Assembly: GCF_002944315.1 (NCBI RefSeq)
Contig: NZ_CP024314.1
Location: 1,736,001-1,800,000, forward strand
DNA: 64,000 nucleotides
Direction of reading: 5' to 3'
Origin: Rhizobium sp. NXC24
GTDB taxonomy: Bacteria > Pseudomonadota > Alphaproteobacteria > Rhizobiales > Rhizobiaceae
The translations under genes were made by a program, and so were the position numbers. Positions within the stretch are counted from its first letter, which is position 1, and each line of letters begins with the position of its first letter. The notes beneath the pieces are model-generated. The model saw only the letters and a list, made by a program, of their open reading frames with translations, made no database searches and was not told where the DNA came from. Of this stretch, positions 15,328-23,404 are shown piece by piece.

Positions 15328-15413
15328 ACCGGGCAGAATCTTCGACATAAGCGCGTAGGCGCAGCCTCTCGTGCAGGCAGCATTGCCTCAAACTTCCGCC
15401 TGCACAGGCCAGA

Positions 15414-16202
15414 TCATCGGACGCGACTGTGGCGTATGTTCACACCGGCATCGTCGAAGAGATGGATTGCCGACATGTCGGGCGAAACCCGCAATATCTC
15501 TCCCGGCTTGGCACGAATACGCTCGCGGAAGACGCAGGTGATGGTCTGTTCGCCCAGTTTGGCAATGATCAGCGTTTCCGATCCAGTCGGCTCCAGCACG
15601 ATGATGCTGATGTCGATGCCCTGGGGATCGAGATGGATGTTTTCCGGGCGGATGCCGTAGGTTGCGGCATTCTCGGGCTTTTTGAGCGTCGGCAGCAGGA
15701 TTCCATCGGCCGTCCGAAAACCCTCCTGCGTCATCGTGCCCTTGATAAAGTTCATCGCCGGGGAGCCGATGAAGCCGGCAACAAAGAGATTGCTCGGCTG
15801 ATCGTAGAGATCAAGCGGCGAGCCCATCTGCTCGATCTTGCCGTCCTTCATGACGACGATCTTGTCGGCCATGGTCATCGCCTCGATCTGGTCATGCGTC
15901 ACGTAGATCGTCGTCGTCTTCAGGCGTTGATGCAGCTCCTTGATTTCCGAACGCATCTGGACGCGCAGCTTCGCGTCGAGGTTCGACAATGGCTCATCGA
16001 AGAGAAACACCGCCGGATCGCGCACGATGGCGCGCCCCATGGCAACGCGCTGGCGCTGGCCGCCGGAGAGCTGTTTCGGATAGCGTTCAAGCAGGCTCTC
16101 CAGGCCAAGAATGCGCGCCGCCCGATCGACCCTCGTCTTCATGTCCGGCCGCGGCATGCGCTTCAGCCGCAGGGAAAAGCCCATGTTCTGTGCTACCGTC
16201 AC
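15414..16202 (-). pseudogene. Truncated UgpC/MalK-type sugar ABC ATPase (Walker A region missing)
   Basis: The frame gives 262 residues beginning at M-T-V-A-Q-N-M-G-F-S-L, which corresponds to about residue 85-90 of intact sugar-ABC ATPases. The signature L-S-G-G-Q-R-Q-R, the Walker B block [11 protein letters not shown] and the H-loop T-H-D-Q are present, as are the C-terminal OB-fold (MalK-like) domains. The first ~90 residues with the Walker A P-loop are gone, so it cannot hydrolyse ATP alone. Homology continues only to P-H-(M/V)-T-V just upstream of the GTG at 16202, then breaks into a permease fragment. An intact paralogue lies at 55420-56487. Confidence 0.85.
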
Positions 16203-16205
16203 GTG

Positions 16206-16277
16206 CGGATTTCACCGCTGGTGATCATGGTGCCGCTCTATCGCTATATGAACAAGCTCGGATTGCTCGATACTCTT
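16206..16277 (+). pseudogene. Fragment of a MalG-type sugar ABC permease
   Basis: Read on the plus strand, 24 codons give P-L-V-I-M-V-P-L-Y-R-Y-M-N-K-L-G-L-L-D-T-L. This is the characteristic stretch of MalG-family permeases (P-L-Y-x-x-x-x-x-L-G-L-x-D-T). No start codon, signal or remaining membrane segments are present. It is sandwiched between the broken ATPase and the broken ROK regulator, both on the other strand. It marks a breakpoint of a deletion or inversion. Confidence 0.65.
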
Positions 16278-16736
16278 ATTGCCGGCAAGAAGATCGCGTG
16301 CCGCCTTTTCAAGGCCGGCCGGCAGCTCGATCGTCTGGTCGAGCTGCGTCCGCTCTCGGATCTGACCGCTGAGGTCGATCAGCACGGCTTCCGGGCAGGC
16401 CCCGCCCAGCCGGACGCCGATCGAGAAGGCGCCATCCGGATTGAGTGCAAATTCCGTGGACGAAGCCCCCTTGGCCGCATCCCTGCGCCGCCTGGATGTG
16501 ATGAGGCCGTCATCGCTCAGCCGGCGCAATATATTGGTGATGCCCGGCCCGCTCAGTCCGGTCCGCTGTCCCAGTTCGAGCCTCGTCAACGGACCGTAGC
16601 GGCGAATGGCTTCGAGGATGACGCGGAAATTCCGATCGGCGATCTCAGTCGAGCGAAGGCCCACCTTCTTAGATGTCGCCGGCACGTTAGGTCCGACGCG
16701 CGCGCGCCCTTGCACATCTGACCGGGAGTGCCGCAT
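16212..16736 (-). pseudogene. Truncated ROK-family transcriptional regulator
   Basis: The frame has 174 residues. An N-terminal winged-helix DNA-binding part (about residues 38-90: R-R-Y-G-P-L-T-R-L-E-L-G-Q-R-T-G-L-S-G-P-G-I-T-N-I-L-R-R-L) is followed by the start of the ROK sugar-kinase-like domain (G-V-R-L-G-G). ROK regulators are normally about 380-420 residues. Homology stops near residue 153 (L-L-A-G), and the remaining codons read through the permease fragment in reverse. The effector-binding domain is therefore lost. It was probably the regulator of the decayed sugar ABC locus. Confidence 0.75.
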
Positions 16737-16858
16737 GAACCCTCTTCTTCGTCACATTTCGACGCATGATAACACCGATGCCTTTTATCATCGGAACATC
16801 TCTTGTCGAGGCGGCAGCAAAAGGCTCACCGAAGGCTGATAGCCTTAGCGGCTAAGCC

Positions 16859-16874
16859 GGGCGCAATAGCGCCC
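16859..16874 (-). terminator. Small hairpin after the YghU-like gene
   Basis: GGGCGC-AATA-GCGCCC forms a perfect 6-bp hairpin 24 bases beyond the stop codon of the minus-strand YghU-like gene. No U-run follows, so it is a weak terminator candidate. Confidence 0.35.
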
Positions 16875-16897
16875 AGCTTTGATAGCAAAGGAATCGT

Positions 16898-17773
16898 TCA
16901 GCTCGCAATTGCGAGCTTGTCCTGCGTCTTGGTTTCAAAATCGCTGGCGTCATGGCGCTCATGCAGTTGGCTTGAGGGCTCACCGGATACCCGGTTGACC
17001 ATCCGCCCGCGTTTGACTGCCGGCCGTTCGAAGATTGCATCGGCCCAACGCTGGACATTCTTGTAGTCCTCGACCTGAAGGAACTCGGCCGCACCGTATT
17101 GCCAGCCCTTGACCAGGCCGCCATACCAGGGCCAAACGGCCATGTCGGCGATCGTATATTCCTTGCCGCTGAGATATTCGCTTTCGGCAAGGCGGCGATC
17201 GAGCACGTCGAGCTGGCGCTTCACCTCCATGGCAAAGCGGTCGATCGCATATTCGATCTTCGTCGGCGCATAGGCGTAGAAGTGGCCGAAGCCGCCGCCG
17301 AGATAAGGTGCGCTTCCCATCTGCCAGAACAGCCATGAAAAACATTCGGCGCGCACGGCGGGGTCGGTCGGCAGGAAGGCGCCGAATTTTTCGGCGAGAT
17401 AGGTCAGGATGGAACCGGACTCGAAGACGCGAATCGGCGTCGGGCCGCTGCGATCCATCAGGGCCGGAATTTTTGAATTGGGATTGACCCCCACGAAGCC
17501 GCTTCCGAATTGATCACCCTCGCCGATCTTGATCAGCCAGGCGTCATATTCCGCGCCGCTGTGGCCGAGCGCCAGCAGCTCTTCCAGCATGATCGTGACT
17601 TTCACACCGTTCGGCGTTGCGAGCGAATAAAGCTGAAGAGGATGGCGGCCGACCGGCAGATCCTTGTCGTGGGTCGGTCCAGCGATCGGACGGTTGATAT
17701 TCGCGAACTGGCCTCCATTCGCCTTGTTCCAAGTCCAGATTTTCGGCGGCGTATAGTCGGAAGAACCGGTCAT
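16898..17773 (-). CDS. yghU: YghU-like glutathione-dependent disulfide-bond oxidoreductase
   Basis: The 291-residue start M-T-G-S-S-D-Y-T-P-P-K-I-W has AGGAG nine bases upstream; the longer frame start at 17836 has none. The N-terminal extension P-P-K-I-W-T-W is typical of YghU. The thioredoxin-like domain begins near L-Q-L-Y-S-L-A-T-P-N-G-V-K (T53-P54-N55), and the all-helical GST C-domain follows, with Y-T-I-A-D-M-A-V-W-P-W. These proteins bind two glutathiones and reduce organic hydroperoxides and disulfides in the cytoplasm. It appears monocistronic. Family assignment is firm; the physiological substrate is unknown. Confidence 0.9.
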   Translation of the reverse strand: MTGSSDYTPPKIWTWNKANGGQFANINRPIAGPTHDKDLPVGRHPLQLYSLATPNGVKVTIMLEELLALGHSGAEYDAWLIKIGEGDQFGSGFVGVNPNSKIPALMDRSGPTPIRVFESGSILTYLAEKFGAFLPTDPAVRAECFSWLFWQMGSAPYLGGGFGHFYAYAPTKIEYAIDRFAMEVKRQLDVLDRRLAESEYLSGKEYTIADMAVWPWYGGLVKGWQYGAAEFLQVEDYKNVQRWADAIFERPAVKRGRMVNRVSGEPSSQLHERHDASDFETKTQDKLAIAS

Positions 17774-18105
17774 GCTCAAACTCCTGATATTTGACAGGGA
17801 CGTACAATCGATATCGCGTAGATAGGCTGTATGCACCTAGCAGAGGTAACGATGTTTTGTCAGGGGCGAGAATGCCACTTCACATAACAGTGAGACAATT
17901 ATCGAAATGAGCGTTGAGATTTTCGGTGGCTGGATTGTCAAGGACGACAATGGGGCGCCTACGCCCTTGAGGACAGCAGACACCATTAGAGCGCATCATT
18001 TAGCGCAGTTGCGCGCTGCGGAAATGCTTGCGACAGAACAGAAAAAGGCCCGGAGGGAAACCGGGCCTTCTCCCTTTTCTGATCGGAGGTCAAATTCAGA
18101 TCAGA
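17774..18105. other. Intergenic region between yghU-like and porin genes
   Basis: It holds the yghU promoter side and the porin terminator at 18042-18069. An 82-codon plus-strand frame (17907-18155) runs through the porin terminator and has no clear ribosome-binding site, so I do not accept it as a gene. I see nothing else. Confidence 0.5.
18042..18069 (-). terminator. Rho-independent terminator of the porin gene
   Basis: The 9-bp stem AAGGCCCGG/CCGGGCCTT with a 7-base loop is followed on the minus strand by a run of five T. It lies 37 bases past the porin stop codon. Confidence 0.85.
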
Positions 18106-19167
18106 TTAGAAGCTACGCTCGAAGCGGAGGATACCAGCCCACTGATCTTCGTTGATCGAATCCCAGTTGGTGTAGGAAACTTCCGGCTCGATGAGCAGGT
18201 TCTTAACCGGGTTCCACTTCAGGTTCGTCGTAGCGGCGAAGATCTTCGAGTCGGTATAAGCGACCTGGAAGTTCCACTTCAGCTTTTCGTTGATCGGAAC
18301 GCTTGCGCCGCCCCAAACTGCCCAGTCGCCCCAGCCGATACCGGAAGCGTCGCCGCCACCGTTCGCGCCAGCGTACTTGTTCAGCTTGTCGCCGTCCGTG
18401 TTCCAGCCGCCCATAACGAAGGCAGAGAAGACGCCGAAGTCGGCATCGACACGAGCCTTGATGGCGCCTTCTTCGACGATGGAGTCATAACCACCGACGA
18501 CCTTGAAGGACCATGCGCCAGCCTTGTAGCCAGCACCGGCAACGACGTCCGGAGCGTAGTGATCCGAGCTGTCTTCGCCGTTGGAGCCGGTTGCGCCAAC
18601 GCCAGAATTGGTGTCTTCGAGCGAGATCACAGCCGTGAAGCCGTTGCCGGCGTCGTAGTTGTAGGTGATCTGGTTCAGTTCGTACGGGCCGTCATAGACC
18701 ACGTCGTCGTTGATGACGTCGCCGGCGTAACCGGTGAATACGTTGAACTGCGAATCTTCCTTACCGATGGTGAAACCACCGAGGCTGATGCTGCCGTGGA
18801 GGAAGTTGGTGCTCGTGGAGCCGCCTTCCTGCCAATCCCAACGCAGTTCCGTGTTGGTCTTCAGCGGACCATATTCGGTGTCGGTAGCCGTCTGAAGCTG
18901 CAGTTCAGCGCGGGTGTGCCAGAGCGTGCCACGAACGTCGTTCGGGTTGTAGGCGTTGTACCATTCACCTTCCGTACGAACCTTGCCGCCGATCTTGAGG
19001 CAGGTTTCGGTGCCCGGAATGAAGAAGTAGCCAGCGCCGTATGCGTCGCAGATGCGGACGTATTCGAGCGGCTCCGGTTCAGCAGCGACGACAGCGTCAG
19101 CCGCGTGAGCGCCGGAAACTGCTGCAAGCGCAGCAGCGGAGCCGAGAAGAAGGCTCTTGATGTTCAT
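18106..19167 (-). CDS. Outer-membrane porin, RopA/Omp2b family
   Basis: The 353-residue precursor has a signal peptide cleaved after A-H-A (residues 1-22). The mature protein begins A-D-A-V-V-A-A-E-P-E-P-L-E-Y-V-R-I-C-D-A-Y-G-A-G-Y, where the V-R-I-C-D-x-Y-G-x-G-(Y/F) block is the hallmark of alphaproteobacterial Omp2/RopA porins. Alternating beta-strands follow, and the last residue is phenylalanine (R-F-E-R-S-F), the outer-membrane assembly signal. It forms trimeric water-filled channels. It is monocistronic with its own strong terminator and a long AT-rich upstream region, consistent with high and regulated expression. Confidence 0.93.
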   Translation of the reverse strand: MNIKSLLLGSAAALAAVSGAHAADAVVAAEPEPLEYVRICDAYGAGYFFIPGTETCLKIGGKVRTEGEWYNAYNPNDVRGTLWHTRAELQLQTATDTEYGPLKTNTELRWDWQEGGSTSTNFLHGSISLGGFTIGKEDSQFNVFTGYAGDVINDDVVYDGPYELNQITYNYDAGNGFTAVISLEDTNSGVGATGSNGEDSSDHYAPDVVAGAGYKAGAWSFKVVGGYDSIVEEGAIKARVDADFGVFSAFVMGGWNTDGDKLNKYAGANGGGDASGIGWGDWAVWGGASVPINEKLKWNFQVAYTDSKIFAATTNLKWNPVKNLLIEPEVSYTNWDSINEDQWAGILRFERSF

Positions 19168-19854
19168 TTTGTCTCCAATCTGTGTGCCTGATCGGAACGA
19201 CCCGGAGATTATCCGTTACGTTCATTCATCCGGCTGTTCCCTTTGAATCGAAAGTTCGTGAACTTCCGGGCGCACGATAGCCAGAGAAGCTCCGTCGCCA
19301 ACACAATATTTTGATAAATCCATGGAAATACGCTGACATAAACCTGTCATAGATGCAGAAATGCATCATTAAATTAAGAATAACCGAATATATAACCCTA
19401 AATATGGCCGCAGAAATATTCAGAAACATACGCGCTGCACGTATAATAATGAATATTGTACTTATAATACTTATCGATAGCGCCCATATTGTAAGACGAT
19501 ATTATCATTTTCCCGTCGAGTTATTGCGCAAAATGAATCCTCAGGGCTGCAAAAGCGTCACCCCATATTGCCTCCATGGGTTGTCATGAATGAATGCTGC
19601 CACGACTGGTGCAGGCGCCAAGCGCTGAACTTGTCGGAAAACAAGCGGCAACCAATAAAGGGCGTCACAGCCCCCAGGCATAAGCGCAAGCTTACAAATA
19701 GCAGGAGGCACCAACTTTCGCCTGCCCTGGCCGCCGGGACATGGCGGGACTAAGCGCCAGGAATCTGGTCGATGAGGGAATTGGGTAAAAGCGTCCGGCA
19801 TCTATGCGCGAGCCGGCAGAGGAAGGACCTCCGGCAGAGGTCCTTCCGGTAGGA
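19168..19854. other. Porin upstream region with AT-rich island
   Basis: These 687 bases contain no accepted gene. From about 19300 to 19520 the sequence is strikingly AT-rich compared with the GC-rich surroundings and should include the porin promoter and leader. The plus-strand frame 19353-19589 (78 codons) has low-complexity composition and no ribosome-binding site. The end near 19821-19847 holds the hairpin of the next gene. Confidence 0.5.
19821..19847 (-). terminator. Hairpin terminator of the DUF1236-type gene
   Basis: A perfect 11-bp stem (GGAAGGACCTC / GAGGTCCTTCC) with a 5-base loop sits 7 bases after the minus-strand stop at 19855. It lacks a strong U-run but is well placed. Confidence 0.6.
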
Positions 19855-20253
19855 TTAATCGAGAATTTTGACAACCTTGCGCGTCTTCGGTTGGATGATG
19901 ACACGCTGATGGTTGACGACGGCATAGGCGTAAGTCGGGTTATCCGGAACCGGCGTTACGACAACGGTCTCGGGGAGCGGCTGACCGACGACGACTCTTT
20001 CTTGCACGACGGCTTCAGCCGGAGGCATCGGCTGCTCTTGCACATAGGTGACAACCTTCTGTGGCGGCGGATCGATCGCGGTACCGACAATAGCGCCCGC
20101 AACACCACCGACTGCCGCACCCACCGGGCCACCGACAACTGCTCCGGTAACCGCGCCACCCGCGGCCCCAGTGACCGTCGAGGACTGCGCGAAGGCTGAA
20201 CCAGTGAGAAGGCCGAAGGCGGCCGCTGCTGAAACGATGAGTTTCGTATTCAT
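19855..20253 (-). CDS. DUF1236-type secreted protein with glycine-rich segment
   Basis: The 132-residue protein starts at M-N-T-K-L-I-V, with AAGGAG six bases upstream. A signal peptide ends A-F-A-Q (residue 22). A Gly/Ala/Val-rich stretch of about 40 residues resembles glycine-zipper segments (G-G-A-V-T-G-A-V-V-G-G-P-V-G-A-A-V-G-G). The C-terminal domain, with V-N-H-Q-R-V-I-I-Q-P-K-T-R-K-V-V-K-I-L-D, matches DUF1236 proteins of Rhizobiales. It is probably periplasmic or outer-membrane associated; function unknown. The longer frame upstream of 20253 has no support. Confidence 0.85.
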   Translation of the reverse strand: MNTKLIVSAAAAFGLLTGSAFAQSSTVTGAAGGAVTGAVVGGPVGAAVGGVAGAIVGTAIDPPPQKVVTYVQEQPMPPAEAVVQERVVVGQPLPETVVVTPVPDNPTYAYAVVNHQRVIIQPKTRKVVKILD

Positions 20254-20404
20254 AGCATTCTCCTTTCCTTTTCGGCTCATGTGAGCTGGAAGGGGAATGA
20301 CTACTGCATCCGAAAGTTCCTTTGCGGAGTTACCTGCAATTATCACAAGTTGCGCCACGGCGATAGAATTCGTGAGACGTCCGTCGGTGACGGCATCTGC
20401 GACT

Positions 20405-20890
20405 CTATTTGTTGTCATCATCCCCGGTCGCCAACGGGACGACCAGACCGAGCTTGACGTCTCGCAGGACAACATTGGTATGCATGCGTCGGATCTGCGG
20501 GTTTTCCGCCATGATCAGCGCAGCGATGTCGTCGTAGTGTTCGACGTCCCGAGCCGTGATGATGGCAATGAGATCAACTGCGCCCGTGACATAATAGACC
20601 TGCTGGATATGATCCTGCTTCTCCGCCCAAAGGCGGAACTTCGCAAGCGCATCGTAATTGTCCCGCTCGATTTCCATCCCGGTGATGAATACCATGGGGG
20701 TGCCGGTCGCCTTGCGGTCAACGACGGCGACTTCCGCTTTGATGATCCCCTCCTCGCGCAGGCGTTTCAGGCGCCGTTGCACGGCCGAGGTCGAAAGCCC
20801 CACCCTTTCGGCGATGGTTTCCGCCGTTAGCTGGCAATTGCGCTGGATGATCTCGAGAATATCGCGATCAAAGCGATCCAGTTTTTCCAT
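20405..20890 (-). CDS. Lrp/AsnC family transcriptional regulator
   Basis: The product has 161 residues starting M-E-K-L-D-R-F-D-R-D-I-L. The N-terminal helix-turn-helix (L-T-A-E-T-I-A-E-R-V-G-L-S-T-S-A-V-Q-R-R) is followed by the RAM ligand-binding/dimer domain from about residue 65. It is divergent from the amino-acid ABC operon starting at 21061 and most likely controls it in response to an amino acid. The 170-bp intergenic region contains palindromes suited to Lrp binding. The preferred ATG lies right after GGGGTAGG; the frame extends upstream without a better start. Confidence 0.92.
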   Translation of the reverse strand: MEKLDRFDRDILEIIQRNCQLTAETIAERVGLSTSAVQRRLKRLREEGIIKAEVAVVDRKATGTPMVFITGMEIERDNYDALAKFRLWAEKQDHIQQVYYVTGAVDLIAIITARDVEHYDDIAALIMAENPQIRRMHTNVVLRDVKLGLVVPLATGDDDNK

Positions 20891-20968
20891 CCTACCCCCA
20901 GACCGTAGTCGTGAATTGCCCGGCAATACCGGCATTCTGTCACATTTGATGCATATGAAACAAATTTC

Positions 20969-20983
20969 TGCATATATTATGCA
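20969..20983. promoter_or_regulatory. Candidate Lrp-type operator
   Basis: TGCATATATTATGCA is an inverted repeat (6-bp arms, 3-bp centre) in AT-rich DNA between the divergent lrp-like and ABC genes. Lrp/AsnC proteins bind 15-bp AT-centred palindromes of this kind. A second perfect palindrome, TTTGCGCGCAAA, lies at 20996-21007. The assignment is by position and shape. Confidence 0.5.
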
Positions 20984-21060
20984 AATCAATCAGAATTTGC
21001 GCGCAAAAACGGCACATATACGCGATATTCTCCGCAAATTATTTTTACTCGGAACCCCGT

Positions 21061-21840
21061 ATGACAGAACCGCCTCTCCAAGCCCTTCATGTGGATGATC
21101 TTCACAAGAGCTTTGGTCCCCATGAAGTCCTCAAAGGCGTTTCGACGAAAGCCCAAAAAGGCGATGTGATTTCGATCATCGGTTCGTCAGGCTCCGGAAA
21201 GAGCACCTTTCTGCGCTGCATCAATTTGCTGGAAATACCGGATCGCGGCCGCATCGTCGTGAACGGCGAGGAAATCGCTTTAAAGCGCAGCCGTGGCGGC
21301 CAGGTGCAGCCGACGAACTGGCGGCAAGTCGAGCGGCTGCGCACCGGTCTCGGCATGGTCTTCCAAAGTTTCAATCTCTGGGCACACCGAACCGTACTCG
21401 AAAACATTATCGAAGCGCCGGTTCATGTCATGGGCGTTGCCCGCCGGGAGGCCGTCGAAAAGGCGGAAGCCTTGCTCGAAAAAGTCGGACTTTACGAAAA
21501 GCGCCACGCTTACCCCGCCTTCCTCTCCGGCGGTCAGCAGCAGCGAGCCGCTATTGCCCGGGCGCTTTGTGTCGATCCCGCCGTCATGTTGTTCGACGAG
21601 CCAACGTCAGCACTCGATCCCGAGCTGGTCGGCGAGGTGCTAAAGGTCATCCGCGACCTCGCGGAAGAGGGCCGAACCATGCTGCTCGTCACCCATGAGA
21701 TGCGCTTTGCCCGTGACGTCTCCAGTCATGTTCTCTTTCTGCATCAAGGGCGGGTCGAGGAGGAGGGTCCGCCGCGGCAGATCTTCGATGCCCCCTTGAG
21801 TGCCCGCTGCCGGGAATTCACCGGCGCACTCAGCCACTGA
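21061..21840 (+). CDS. Polar amino-acid ABC transporter ATP-binding protein (HisP/ArtP type)
   Basis: This 259-residue cytoplasmic ATPase has Walker A G-S-S-G-S-G-K-S-T near residue 40, Q-loop F-Q-S-F-N-L-W, signature L-S-G-G-Q-Q-Q-R, Walker [13 protein letters not shown] and H-loop T-H-E-M. It is full length for the amino-acid (PAAT) subfamily. It is first in an operon with a binding protein, two permeases and a homocysteine S-methyltransferase, which points to a sulfur- or methyl-bearing amino acid as substrate. Confidence 0.93.
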   Translation: MTEPPLQALHVDDLHKSFGPHEVLKGVSTKAQKGDVISIIGSSGSGKSTFLRCINLLEIPDRGRIVVNGEEIALKRSRGGQVQPTNWRQVERLRTGLGMVFQSFNLWAHRTVLENIIEAPVHVMGVARREAVEKAEALLEKVGLYEKRHAYPAFLSGGQQQRAAIARALCVDPAVMLFDEPTSALDPELVGEVLKVIRDLAEEGRTMLLVTHEMRFARDVSSHVLFLHQGRVEEEGPPRQIFDAPLSARCREFTGALSH

Positions 21841-21883
21841 TCCCTCCCCGCTTTCACAAAACAACATCAGGAGAATCCACAGA

Positions 21884-22654
21884 ATGAAACTGCCCTTGCT
21901 TCTTGCCGGCGCCATGCTTGCCGTTTCTGCCTTTACGGCTCAGGCCGACGTTCGTTTCGGCATTATGAACGAATCCTATCCGCCCTTCTTCGCCAAGGAT
22001 GCCTCCGGTCAGTGGCAGGGCTGGGAAATCGACCTGATGAATGCCGTCTGCGATCAGATGAAGGAAAAATGCTCGATCGTCGAACTCTCCTGGGATGGCC
22101 TCATTCCAGCCCTGCAGAGCAAAAAGTTCGACGTGATCTGGTCATCGATGTCGAACACCGTGGAACGCTCGAAAATCATCGACTTCACCGATAAATATTA
22201 CAACACGCCAAGCACCCTGATCGGCCCGAAAGACCAGAAGCCCGGCGCAACCGCCGACGATGTGAAGGGCAAGACCATCGGCATTCAGGTTTCAACCATT
22301 CAGTCCGACTACTTCAATAAGTACTTTGCCAAAGTCGCGGATCAGAAAACCTATCAGACCCTGGACGAGGCATTCCAGGATCTCGCCGCCGGCCGCATCG
22401 ATTATGTTTTCGGCGATTCGCTGGCTCTTGATGCCTTCCTGAAGAGTGATGCCGGCAAGGATTGCTGCGCCAAGATGGGCGACGTCGCCGACGACAAGGA
22501 AATTCTCGGAGCTGGCGTTTCCGGCGGTCTTCGCAAGGAAGATACCGAGCTGAAAACCAAGCTCAATGCAGCGATCGCCGCGATCCGTGCCAGCGGCAAG
22601 TACGACGAAATCACCAAGAAGTATTTCGACTTCGACATCTACGGCGCAAAGTAA
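21884..22654 (+). CDS. Amino-acid ABC transporter substrate-binding protein
   Basis: The 256-residue precursor starts M-K-L-P-L-L-L, with CAGGAG upstream; an upstream in-frame ATG lies inside the previous gene. A signal peptide ends A-Q-A (residue 19). The mature part is a family-3 periplasmic binding protein: R-F-G-I-M-N-E-S-Y-P-P-F, G-W-E-I-D-L-M-N-A-V, W-D-G-L-I-P-A-L-Q and D-V-I-W-S-S-M-S-N-T. A C-C pair occurs near residue 195. It captures a polar amino acid for the permeases encoded next. Confidence 0.93.
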   Translation: MKLPLLLAGAMLAVSAFTAQADVRFGIMNESYPPFFAKDASGQWQGWEIDLMNAVCDQMKEKCSIVELSWDGLIPALQSKKFDVIWSSMSNTVERSKIIDFTDKYYNTPSTLIGPKDQKPGATADDVKGKTIGIQVSTIQSDYFNKYFAKVADQKTYQTLDEAFQDLAAGRIDYVFGDSLALDAFLKSDAGKDCCAKMGDVADDKEILGAGVSGGLRKEDTELKTKLNAAIAAIRASGKYDEITKKYFDFDIYGAK

Positions 22655-22666
22655 GCGATCTCGACG

Positions 22667-23392
22667 ATGGCGGCCGCTCCACAAGGTATCTTCGACCTGC
22701 TCTCTCCGTATCCGCCCGGGTGGGGTGGTGTGCTGCTCGTGGGTGCGGCCTCCACGATCGCCATCTCCGCCGGCGCGTTTATAATCGGCCTCCTGCTCGG
22801 GGTCGGAGGCGCGCTTGGCAAGCTTTCCGGCAACAGGCCGCTCGGCCTGTTGCTCAATATTTATACGACAGCGGTCCGCGCCATTCCGGAATTGATTCTG
22901 ATCGTCGGGCTCTACTATGCCGGAATGGATGGGCTGAACCGGCTCCTGGCCGCGTTCAACCTGCCTGCGATCGAAGTGAACGGCTTCGTCGTCGCCGTCG
23001 TCGTGCTCGGCATCGTGCAGGGCGCCTACATGACGGAAGTGCTGCGCGGCGCGATCCTCGCAATCCCCGCCGGTCAGATTGATGCGGCGAAGGCCTTCGG
23101 CATGGGGCCGATGCTGCGTTTCCGCCGCGTCATGCTGCCGGCACTCCTGCCGAATGCACTGCCGGGCCTTGCCAATCTGTGGATGTCGATCACCAAGGAC
23201 AGCGCGCTGGTCGCCGTCGTCGGCTACCAGGAACTGGCGCTCGCCACGCGCCTCGCCGGCGCGAGCACCAAGCATTATTTCATCTTCTTCCTAGCCTCCG
23301 CCTTTCTCTACCTCGCCCTCACGCTCGCCTCCAATGTCGTCTTCAACCTGATCGAGCGCCATGTGCGGCGTGGTCAGCCGAAACCTGCCTGA
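22667..23392 (+). CDS. Amino-acid ABC transporter permease 1
   Basis: The product is 241 residues of the HisM/HisQ type, with about five membrane helices. The EAA-type loop reads G-A-I-L-A-I-P-A-G-Q-I-D-A-A-K-A-F-G-M-G and is where the ATPase docks. The gene starts 12 bases after the binding-protein gene and ends 12 bases before the second permease, as in one transcript. Confidence 0.92.
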   Translation: MAAAPQGIFDLLSPYPPGWGGVLLVGAASTIAISAGAFIIGLLLGVGGALGKLSGNRPLGLLLNIYTTAVRAIPELILIVGLYYAGMDGLNRLLAAFNLPAIEVNGFVVAVVVLGIVQGAYMTEVLRGAILAIPAGQIDAAKAFGMGPMLRFRRVMLPALLPNALPGLANLWMSITKDSALVAVVGYQELALATRLAGASTKHYFIFFLASAFLYLALTLASNVVFNLIERHVRRGQPKPA

Positions 23393-23404
23393 GGAGCGAA
23401 CGGC

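Noticed and set aside
14995-15348. 117-codon minus-strand frame opposite the DUF6665 gene
   Set aside because: The plus-strand frame has a ribosome-binding site and family motifs; the minus frame has neither.
15429-16721. 430-codon plus-strand frame opposite the ROK/ATPase remnants
   Set aside because: Only the 24-codon permease sliver inside it has homology; the remainder is antisense.
17907-18155. 82-codon plus-strand frame
   Set aside because: It runs through the porin terminator into the porin gene and has no clear ribosome-binding site.
19353-19589. 78-codon plus-strand frame in AT-rich DNA
   Set aside because: Composition-driven frame without a ribosome-binding site or recognisable sequence.
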